From: CALRWV02 sp943371965 | Lineage (GTDB): Bacteria; Bacteroidota; JABWAT01 | Reading direction: 5' to 3' | DNA length: 64,000 nt | NCBI GenBank assembly: GCA_943371965.1 | Contig: CALRWV020000004.1 | Span: 333,569-397,568, forward strand | Program-made: the position numbers and the translations under genes | The notes under the pieces: generated by a model | What the model was told of the DNA's origin: nothing | The model's input: only the letters and a program-made list of their open reading frames with translations | Database searches by the model: none | Part shown: in pieces, positions 42,143 to 49,090 of the stretch | How positions within the stretch are numbered: the stretch's first letter is position 1 | How the letters are laid out: every line of letters starts with the position of its first letter

Positions 42143-44378
42143 GAAACTAAAGTTATTGCTGACAATTTTATTGGTAATCATTACCGGTTCCGGATTTTCG
42201 CAAAACCTTACCCCTTTCAACCGCGGAGTTAACCTGACCATTTGGTTTCAAACCGATTCCAGCCATATTCAATTCGGCAAATATGATCAGTCTGATTTTG
42301 CAAACATCAAATCATTGGGTGCTGATGTCATCCGCATTCCGGTTGATTTGAAAGCGATGACAAGTCCTTCACCCGATTACAAAGTCAGTTCAACCTTTTT
42401 GTTTTATGTGGATAATGTTCTTGATTGGGCTGATTCGTTGGGAATGCATATTGTTCTAGATAACCACACTTTTGATCCCGCAATCAACACGGAACCAAGT
42501 GTTATCAATTGGATGATTCCGGCGTGGCAGCAGATTGCAACCCATTATCTCGGAAAATATCCCAATTTATATTTTGAAATTTTAAATGAACCGCACGGAA
42601 TAACTTCCGGTCTTTGGAATATTGTTCAGGATTCTGCCATTTCTGCCATCAGACAAATTGATGCAAACAGAACACTTATTATTGGCGGTGTCAATTTCAA
42701 CAACTACGCTGAATTGAATAATATTACAGTACATTCAGATCAAAAATTGATTTATACTTTTCACTATTATGATCCTTTCCTTTTTACCCATCAGGGTGCA
42801 AGTTGGCTTGATCCGTCGTTTGAATCTGTAACAGGAATTCCATTCCCTTACAATGTAAATACAATGCCTTCTTCGCCACCCGCTTATACAGGAACTTGGG
42901 TTGAATCGTTATACAATGATTATCATAATCAGGGAACAGAAGCGAAAATCAATGAACAGATTGAAATTGCAAATACATTCAGGAAAACCCGGAATGTACC
43001 TGTTTGGTGTGGTGAATTTGGTGTTTACATTCCCAACAGTCCGAATAATGACCGTTTAACCTGGTATAATATTGTAAGTGAAAAACTGGAAGCTGACAGT
43101 ATTGCCTGGACGATGTGGGACTATCAACACGCATTTGGGATGTTTAACCCTGGAACCAATGAACGGTTTGATTATGACCTGAATTTACCGATGGTCAGTG
43201 CGCTTGGTTTAACGTCACCTGGTCAGCTTCCCGATGTTAAAAAACCTGACAGTTCTCAAATTATCATTTATTCGGATTGGATGCATAAAGGAATTTCGGA
43301 TGTAAGTTATATTCCTGTTGGTTCCTTAAATTTTCATGATACGCAAACTACTGCAACCGGCCGTCACGCCATTTCACTTTCCGGTATTGATCAGTACAAC
43401 GGGATCCAGCTCAAATTTTCAGAAATCCGCGATTTTACCAAATTGAAAACAGAAAATTATTATGTTGAACTTTCAATAAAAGGAACTTCAGGAATTTCAT
43501 CTCTCGACTTGAGATTTATCGATTCAAAAATATCAACTGAAGATCATCCTTGGAGAAGCAGAGTTACCTTAAACTCATCAAAAGTTTCATGGGATAATAC
43601 TTGGCAGACCATTCAAATTCCGCTGACATCATTTGTTGAATCAGGCTCTTTTGATGGCAATACCTTTTATGGTCCTGCCGGATTGTTTGACTGGACTTCA
43701 ATTGAACAACTTGACCTGATTGCAGAAGATCAGAGTTTGGCAGGTGAAACGGTTTTTATTGATAATATCAAAATCACAAAAAATGCAACGGTTCCGGTTG
43801 AATTGGTTGAATTTAAATCCAGTTTGTTGGGCGGAAAAATCAGTTTGAACTGGAAAACTAAAACGGAAACTGATAATTATGGGTTTGAAATTGAAAAATG
43901 CTTCGACTCCGCTCAGCATGACGGTCATCCTGAGCTTGTCGAAGGATTCCACAAAATCGGATTTGTTGCAGGAAAAGGAACTACCACAACTCCACAAACT
44001 TACAGTTTTACAGATTCAGAAGTAAAATCGGCAGTTACTTATTACCGATTGAAACAATTGGATAACAATGGAAATTTCAGTTATTCTGCTGTAGAAAAAG
44101 TGGAAACTTCACCCAACTCATTTTTGGTTTCCAATGCTTACCCAAATCCGTTCAACCCGACAACGCAGGTTAAGGTCAGTTTACCTGAAAAATCGAAAAT
44201 CAGGTATCAGATTTATGACGCAATCGGGAAACTGGTTATTGATGGAAAAGAAACAGAACACGAATCAGGGGTTTTTGCAATGAAAATTGATCTTTCCAAA
44301 CAAAGTTCAGGTTTGTACTTACTGAATGTTTCTGTGAACAACAAAAAATTTAATCAGAAATTAGTACTGACGAAATAA
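42141..44378 (+). CDS. Secreted GH5 cellulase with binding domain, extra module and sorting domain, paralogue 2
   Basis: The product has 745 residues and is closely similar to the GH5 at 37655 through the catalytic and binding domains. Signal peptide to GFSQ; GH5 barrel (about 22-365) with E150 in FEILNEPHG and nucleophile E292 in WCGEFGVY; CBM11-like domain (about 375-555). Unlike paralogue 1 it then has the TETDNYGFEIEK...KIGFVAGKGTTT module (about 560-650) before the sorting domain (AYPNPFNPTTQVKVSL...KFNQKLVLTK). Residues 587-602 (CFDSAQHDGHPELVEG) are encoded by a dispersed repeat. Its 80-bp leader is duplicated upstream. It probably degrades beta-glucans extracellularly together with paralogue 1. 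Confidence 0.93.
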   Translation: MKLKLLLTILLVIITGSGFSQNLTPFNRGVNLTIWFQTDSSHIQFGKYDQSDFANIKSLGADVIRIPVDLKAMTSPSPDYKVSSTFLFYVDNVLDWADSLGMHIVLDNHTFDPAINTEPSVINWMIPAWQQIATHYLGKYPNLYFEILNEPHGITSGLWNIVQDSAISAIRQIDANRTLIIGGVNFNNYAELNNITVHSDQKLIYTFHYYDPFLFTHQGASWLDPSFESVTGIPFPYNVNTMPSSPPAYTGTWVESLYNDYHNQGTEAKINEQIEIANTFRKTRNVPVWCGEFGVYIPNSPNNDRLTWYNIVSEKLEADSIAWTMWDYQHAFGMFNPGTNERFDYDLNLPMVSALGLTSPGQLPDVKKPDSSQIIIYSDWMHKGISDVSYIPVGSLNFHDTQTTATGRHAISLSGIDQYNGIQLKFSEIRDFTKLKTENYYVELSIKGTSGISSLDLRFIDSKISTEDHPWRSRVTLNSSKVSWDNTWQTIQIPLTSFVESGSFDGNTFYGPAGLFDWTSIEQLDLIAEDQSLAGETVFIDNIKITKNATVPVELVEFKSSLLGGKISLNWKTKTETDNYGFEIEKCFDSAQHDGHPELVEGFHKIGFVAGKGTTTTPQTYSFTDSEVKSAVTYYRLKQLDNNGNFSYSAVEKVETSPNSFLVSNAYPNPFNPTTQVKVSLPEKSKIRYQIYDAIGKLVIDGKETEHESGVFAMKIDLSKQSSGLYLLNVSVNNKKFNQKLVLTK
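43899..43946. repeat. In-frame GCTTCGACTCCGCTCAGCAT repeat inside coding sequence
   Basis: The imperfect palindrome CTTCGAC...CATGAC / GTCATCC...GTCGAAG is the same family as the intergenic copy at 46519-46581 (GTCATCCTGAGCTTGTC ... GCTTCGACAAGTTCAGCAT). It is 48 bp, exactly 16 codons, so the reading frame is kept. Confidence 0.7.
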
Positions 44379-44393
44379 GAATTTGAATTTTCA

Positions 44394-44426
44394 ATCTCCC
44401 CGAGGGTTTTGAACCCTCGGGGAGAT
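44394..44426 (+). terminator. Perfect 15-bp stem hairpin after GH5 paralogue 2
   Basis: ATCTCCCCGAGGGTT (44394-44408), loop TTG, AACCCTCGGGGAGAT (44412-44426). It is a strong hairpin 15 bp after the stop. The tail is AATT rather than a T-run, and the sequence resembles the repeat at 31324-31367, so it may be a repeat serving as terminator. Downstream (44465-44505) is a CCATTGTCCACTGTCAATTG type low-complexity repeat. Confidence 0.6.
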
Positions 44427-44659
44427 AATTAAAGTGTCCATGACCCAAATCTTGCCAATTACCACTCGCTACTCACCATTGTCCACTGTCAATTGTCACC
44501 CATCCTCATAGGAATTAAACCCAAATTTCCTATCTTTGCAGTCTTTAAATTTTAAAAAACCACTCCAATTTATAATTTGAGATGATCTTAATGGAAATTT
44601 CCCAATACGGGATTTGAACAGGTTAATCAGTCTCAGTTTGCAGGTTATCAGAAAAAGTC

Positions 44660-46453
44660 ATGTCAAATATTCGAAATTTTTGTATTGTTGCCCATATCGA
44701 TCACGGAAAATCAACCCTTGCCGACCGTTTGCTCGAATTTACCGGAACCATCAATAAACGTGAAATGCAGGATCAACTGTTGGATGATATGGATCTTGAG
44801 CGTGAAAAGGGAATCACGATCAAAGCCCATGCCATCCGCATGAAATATTTTTCCAAAAAACACAATCAGGAATACATTTTAAACCTGATTGATACACCCG
44901 GTCACGTCGATTTTACTTATGAAGTTTCGCGCTCACTTGCTGCATGTGAAGGCGCAATCCTTATTGTTGATGCATCTCAGGGTGTTGAAGCCCAGACTAT
45001 TTCCAACCTTTATCTTGCCATCGATGCGGGACTTGAAATCGTTCCCGTTGTAAATAAAATTGATCTGCCCGGTGCTGATGTTGAGTCGGCAAAAAAACAG
45101 GTGATCGAACTGATTGGTTCGAAAGATGAAGATATCGTTCCCTGTTCCGCAAAAGAGGGAATTGGGATTGAGGAAATTCTTGAACAGGTTATCGATAAAA
45201 TTCCTCCACCAAAAGCAGATTACAATTCTGAACTCAAAGCCCTGATTTTCGATTCTGTTTTTGATGTTTTCCGCGGTGCAATTGCCTATGTCAGAATTTT
45301 TGAAGGAACACTGAAAAAAGGTGATAAAATCAAATCCTTCGCTTCCGGAAAAACATTTAATGCTGATGAAATCGGTTATCTTGGAATGAAAAGAACAACC
45401 TGTGAAGTTCTGAAATCAGGCGATGTTGGATATGTTATCGGCAACATCAAAGAAGTAAAAGACACCAAAGTGGGCGATACAATTACCCATGCCGATCGTC
45501 CGGCAGCAGATCCGATTGCGGGTTACAAAGAAGTGAAACCGATGGTTTTTGCCGGAATTTATCCGACTGTTACCGAAGATTTTGAAGATTTAAGAAGTTC
45601 TTTGGACAAACTCAGTTTGAACGATGCTTCACTTGTTTTCCAGCCCGATACTTCTGCGGCTTTGGGTTTTGGTTTCCGTTGCGGTTTTCTCGGACTTCTT
45701 CACATGGAAATTATTCAGGAACGGCTTCAACGTGAATACAATATGGATATTATCACCACGGTTCCGACGGTTGAATATATTGTCCATAAACTGGGCGGTG
45801 AAATTCTGAAAATTGACAATCCTGCACTTCTTCCAAATCCTTCGTTTATCGATTTTATTGAAGAACCGTTTATCAAAGCACAGATTATTACACCCGAAGA
45901 ATATATCGGTAATCTGATGCAATTGTGCATTGAACGCCGTGGCGAATGGCAAAATACCAATTACATCGGATCAGGTCGGGCAGATATGACTTTCTATCTT
46001 CCTCTGGGAGAAGCCATTTTTGATTTTTATGACAAATTGAAATCGGTCAGCCGTGGATATGCGTCTTTTGATTATGAAATTATGGGTTACCGTGCTTCTG
46101 AAGTTGTGAAATTGGATGTGATGCTGAACGGTGAAATTGTTGATGCACTTTCAATGATTGTTCACCGTGACAAATCGTATGAGTGGGGCAAAAAGCTCTG
46201 TGAAAAACTGAAAGATCTGATTCCACGCCAGATGTTCGAAGTTGCCATCCAGGCAGCAATTGGAGCGAAAATCATTGCACGTCAGACCATCAAAGCGATG
46301 CGTAAAAACGTGTTGGCAAAATGTTATGGCGGTGATATTTCACGTAAGCGCAAACTTCTTGAAAAGCAGAAAGAAGGAAAGAAACGGATGAAACAGGTCG
46401 GTTCCGTTGAAATTCCCCAGGAAGCGTTTCTGGCAGTTCTTTCGATTGATTAA
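44660..46453 (+). CDS. lepA: Elongation factor 4 (LepA), back-translocating GTPase
   Basis: The product has 597 residues, the family's usual length. G1 AHIDHGKST, G2 region REKGITIKAHAI, G3 DTPGHVDF, G4 NKIDLP and G5 CSAKEGIG are all present in the first 165 residues. Domain II, EF-G-like domains III and V, and the LepA-specific C-terminal domain (about 490-597; ALSMIVHRDKSYEWGKKLCEKLKDLIPRQMFEVAIQAAIG...KKRMKQVGSVEIPQEAFLAVL) follow. It acts on stalled 70S ribosomes. It is followed by lepB, the classical lepA-lepB neighbour pair, with a repeat-filled 262-bp gap. Confidence 0.98.
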   Translation: MSNIRNFCIVAHIDHGKSTLADRLLEFTGTINKREMQDQLLDDMDLEREKGITIKAHAIRMKYFSKKHNQEYILNLIDTPGHVDFTYEVSRSLAACEGAILIVDASQGVEAQTISNLYLAIDAGLEIVPVVNKIDLPGADVESAKKQVIELIGSKDEDIVPCSAKEGIGIEEILEQVIDKIPPPKADYNSELKALIFDSVFDVFRGAIAYVRIFEGTLKKGDKIKSFASGKTFNADEIGYLGMKRTTCEVLKSGDVGYVIGNIKEVKDTKVGDTITHADRPAADPIAGYKEVKPMVFAGIYPTVTEDFEDLRSSLDKLSLNDASLVFQPDTSAALGFGFRCGFLGLLHMEIIQERLQREYNMDIITTVPTVEYIVHKLGGEILKIDNPALLPNPSFIDFIEEPFIKAQIITPEEYIGNLMQLCIERRGEWQNTNYIGSGRADMTFYLPLGEAIFDFYDKLKSVSRGYASFDYEIMGYRASEVVKLDVMLNGEIVDALSMIVHRDKSYEWGKKLCEKLKDLIPRQMFEVAIQAAIGAKIIARQTIKAMRKNVLAKCYGGDISRKRKLLEKQKEGKKRMKQVGSVEIPQEAFLAVLSID

Positions 46454-46460
46454 GACTTTT

Positions 46461-46650
46461 GCCCACAAAAAATACGAAAAGAACGAAAGCTAAAATGGGT
46501 TAAAAGCTTGAAAAATTTGTCATCCTGAGCTTGTCAAAGGGCTTCTTCTTAAGAACAATGCTTCGACAAGTTCAGCATGACTGAATACAACAGAAAACCA
46601 ATAGTTTTTGTATTAATTTTTTTTGTTCCTTTCGTGTATTTCGTAGACAA
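46461..46650. repeat. Composite repeat: one dispersed element nested in another
   Basis: Outer arms are GCCCACAAAAAATACGAAAAG (46461 on) and the inverse of GTTCCTTTCGTGTATTTCGT (to 46648). Inside sits a GTCATCCTGAGC...CTTCGACAAGTTCAGCATGAC element (46519-46581), the family also found in-frame at 43899-43946. The outer element recurs at 47602-47704. Confidence 0.6.
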
Positions 46651-46715
46651 ACGTTTTCAGGAACATTCAACTTTTAAAATCTTCAAAATCAGAATAAATA
46701 AATAGGAAATTCCAG

Positions 46716-47594
46716 ATGCTGTTTAAAAAGAAAGAAGAAAATTCTCCTAAGGCGAATCAGCCTCGGGCTGGGAAAAAGGAGAAAAAAGGTGCATTGGCTG
46801 AATGGATTGATGCTATTGTTTTTGCTCTTGTCGTTTCTACCATTGTCCGTGTTCTGGTTTTTCAGTCATATCACATTCCAACCGAGTCGATGGAATCAAC
46901 CCAACTTGCCGGTGATTTTCTTTTTGTCAACAATGTTTCCTATGGTGCATTGATTCCTTTTACCGAATGGAGAGTTCCCGGTTTTACAAAACCTGAAGCC
47001 GGTGACATCGTCGTTTTCAGATGGCCGATTGATCCCAATATCGATTATATCAAAAGATGTGTTGGGGTTGCCGGTGACACCATTCAAATTATTAAAAAAC
47101 AACTTTACAATAACGGAAAAATATTTCCGAATCCTCCAAAATCACAGTTTATTGCAGGTGACAGTTATCCTGAAAACCAGAGATGGATGGATAATGCCTG
47201 GCCTCAAAATAAACCCTGGAACCGTGATTCTTACGGACCACTTTATATTCCCAAAAAAGGCGATGTCATTCCAATGAATGCAGAGACTTTTTCCCTTTAC
47301 GAAAAATGCATCATTTACGACACCAAAATGAAACCGAGAATGGTTAACAATCTTGTTTATCTTGATGGGAAAATTATCACAGAATATACCATTCAGCAGG
47401 ATTATTATTTCATGATGGGTGATAACCGTGAGAATTCACTTGACTCACGTTATTGGGGTTTTGTGCCATACAACAATGTTAAAGGGACGCCATTATTTAC
47501 CTGGTTTTCATGGGATTCGAATATAGAATTTTCCCATCCGATTGATCTGTTGGCAAGTATCAGATGGAGCCGGATTTTAAGACCGATTGAATAA
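46716..47594 (+). CDS. lepB: Signal peptidase I
   Basis: The product has 292 residues. A basic cytoplasmic tail is followed by one transmembrane segment (about 30-50). The catalytic serine is S58 in HIPTESMEST (box B) and the general-base lysine is K113 in YIKRCVGVAGD (box D). Box E is MGDNRENSLDSRYWGFV. There is a large insert between boxes D and E (about 130-215), as usual for Bacteroidota-type enzymes. It removes signal peptides from exported proteins, including the many cargo proteins in this window. Flanked on both sides by the same dispersed element. Confidence 0.97.
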   Translation: MLFKKKEENSPKANQPRAGKKEKKGALAEWIDAIVFALVVSTIVRVLVFQSYHIPTESMESTQLAGDFLFVNNVSYGALIPFTEWRVPGFTKPEAGDIVVFRWPIDPNIDYIKRCVGVAGDTIQIIKKQLYNNGKIFPNPPKSQFIAGDSYPENQRWMDNAWPQNKPWNRDSYGPLYIPKKGDVIPMNAETFSLYEKCIIYDTKMKPRMVNNLVYLDGKIITEYTIQQDYYFMMGDNRENSLDSRYWGFVPYNNVKGTPLFTWFSWDSNIEFSHPIDLLASIRWSRILRPIE

Positions 47595-47601
47595 GCAATT
47601 T

Positions 47602-47704
47602 GCCCACGAAAAATACGAAAAGAACGAAATAATATTTTTAAGATTTTCTGTTATGAATTCCAATTGTCTTTCCCTTTTTGTTCCTTTCGTCTTTTTCGTG
47701 GGTA
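47602..47704. repeat. GCCCACGAAAAATACG...CGTCTTTTTCGTGGG inverted-repeat element
   Basis: The arms GCCCACGAAAAATACGAAAA and TTTTTCGTGGGTAA face each other across about 60 bp. It is the same family as the outer element at 46461-46650. It ends 7 bp before the hemW start codon, so it occupies the hemW leader. Confidence 0.6.
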
Positions 47705-47710
47705 AAAAAC

Positions 47711-48853
47711 ATGAATAAACATCGTTTGGGCGCTTATTTTCACATTCCGTTCTGTGATACCAAATGTGTGTATTGTGATTTTTTCAGCATAACCAATCAT
47801 TCGCAGTCAGAAAAATTTTACTCGGCAATCGAAAAAGAAATTCATCTGTTCTTTGAAAAATTTAAAGTTGAAGGTCCGGTCACTTCAGTTTATTTCGGTG
47901 GTGGAACTCCTTCTCTGGCTGATCCGAAAGATTTGGCAGCCTGTGTTTCAAGTTTAAAAAAATATCTTCCATTTGATTCCAACATCGAAGTTACACTTGA
48001 AGCCAATCCCGGAACATTGACCAATGAAAAGCTGAAATCACTTGTCGATTTTGGTTTCAACCGGATTTCGATGGGAGTGCAATCCTTTTTTGAAGAAGAC
48101 CTGAAATTTCTGGACAGAATTCACAGTGCTGATCAGGCAAAAAATGCTGTTTTTCAAGCAAAAGAGAATGGTTTTCAGAATATTTCAATCGATCTGATCT
48201 TTGGGCTTCCTAAACAATCTCTGGAAAACTGGAAACAAAATCTGGAACAGGCAGTCAAACTTCCGATTTCTCATATCAGCTGTTATAATTTGATTGTTGA
48301 AGAAAACACACCTCTTTGGAATTATGTACAGAGTGGAAAAGTGAAAGTTCTTCCTGAAGAAAAAAATGAAGAGCTTTACGAATTCACCATTGAATTTTTG
48401 AAAAAGGAAGGGTTTGAACAGTACGAAGTCAGCAATTTCTGCAAACCCGGATTTGAGTCACTTCACAATTCCACTTACTGGTCTTATGACAATTATCTCG
48501 CTTTCGGACCTTCGGCACATGGTTTTTTAAACGGGAACCGTTTTTCCAACGGAAAAAATCTGACGAAGTATATTGAAATGGTCGAGAATGGTCTGTTGCC
48601 GAATACAAGCTCTGAACAGATAACCGGAAAGACCATGGTTAACGAAAAACTGATGCTTTCACTCAGAATTTCTTCAGGTGTAGGAATTCAGAATATCTGG
48701 AAAGAACTTTCAGAAAAAGAACAGAATAATCTAGTTATAAAACTGGATAAGTACAGAAATCAGGAATTGCTGGTTTGGAATCATGATCTTATTCAGCCGA
48801 CAGAAAAAGGAATCAGGTTTGCAGATTCAATAGCGGAAGATTTATTCGTTTAG
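47711..48853 (+). CDS. hemW: Radical SAM heme chaperone HemW (coproporphyrinogen oxidase-like)
   Basis: The product has 380 residues from the ATG at 47711; the open frame extends upstream into the repeat, but MNKHRLGAYFHIPFC is the family start. The 4Fe-4S/SAM motif CDTKCVYCDF, the GGGTPS SAM-binding loop (YFGGGTPSLAD), the RISMGVQSF and DLIFGLPKQSLE motifs and the HemN C-terminal domain are present. The FF after the third cysteine, instead of the fourth Cys of HemN, fits HemW, which inserts heme into target proteins rather than oxidising coproporphyrinogen. Confidence 0.94.
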   Translation: MNKHRLGAYFHIPFCDTKCVYCDFFSITNHSQSEKFYSAIEKEIHLFFEKFKVEGPVTSVYFGGGTPSLADPKDLAACVSSLKKYLPFDSNIEVTLEANPGTLTNEKLKSLVDFGFNRISMGVQSFFEEDLKFLDRIHSADQAKNAVFQAKENGFQNISIDLIFGLPKQSLENWKQNLEQAVKLPISHISCYNLIVEENTPLWNYVQSGKVKVLPEEKNEELYEFTIEFLKKEGFEQYEVSNFCKPGFESLHNSTYWSYDNYLAFGPSAHGFLNGNRFSNGKNLTKYIEMVENGLLPNTSSEQITGKTMVNEKLMLSLRISSGVGIQNIWKELSEKEQNNLVIKLDKYRNQELLVWNHDLIQPTEKGIRFADSIAEDLFV

Positions 48854-48958
48854 ACATAACAATACGCACACAGATTACACTGATTTGAATGATCAACACA
48901 GATCTGCAACAATATAAGAATCAGTGAAAATCTGAAACATTTTGCGAAACTGGATATT

Positions 48959-49036
48959 TGTCATTGCAAATGTACTCATGAAGCAATCTCAATATTGAAA
49001 ATTGCTGAGATTGCTTCGGATTACCTCGCAATGACA
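48959..49036. repeat. TGTCATTGC...GCAATGACA dispersed element
   Basis: Outer arms TGTCATTGC / GCAATGACA and inner arms GAAGCAATCTCA (48980-48991) / TGAGATTGCTTC (49006-49017) form a nested hairpin. Just upstream (48868-48935) is a CACACAGATTACACTGATTT...CAGTGAAAATCT element of another family. No gene is seen in the 237-bp gap. Confidence 0.6.
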
Positions 49037-49090
49037 TGGAAAAGTGTAAGTAAAAGTACAAAACAGAATTTTTAACACAACAGGAAAAAC

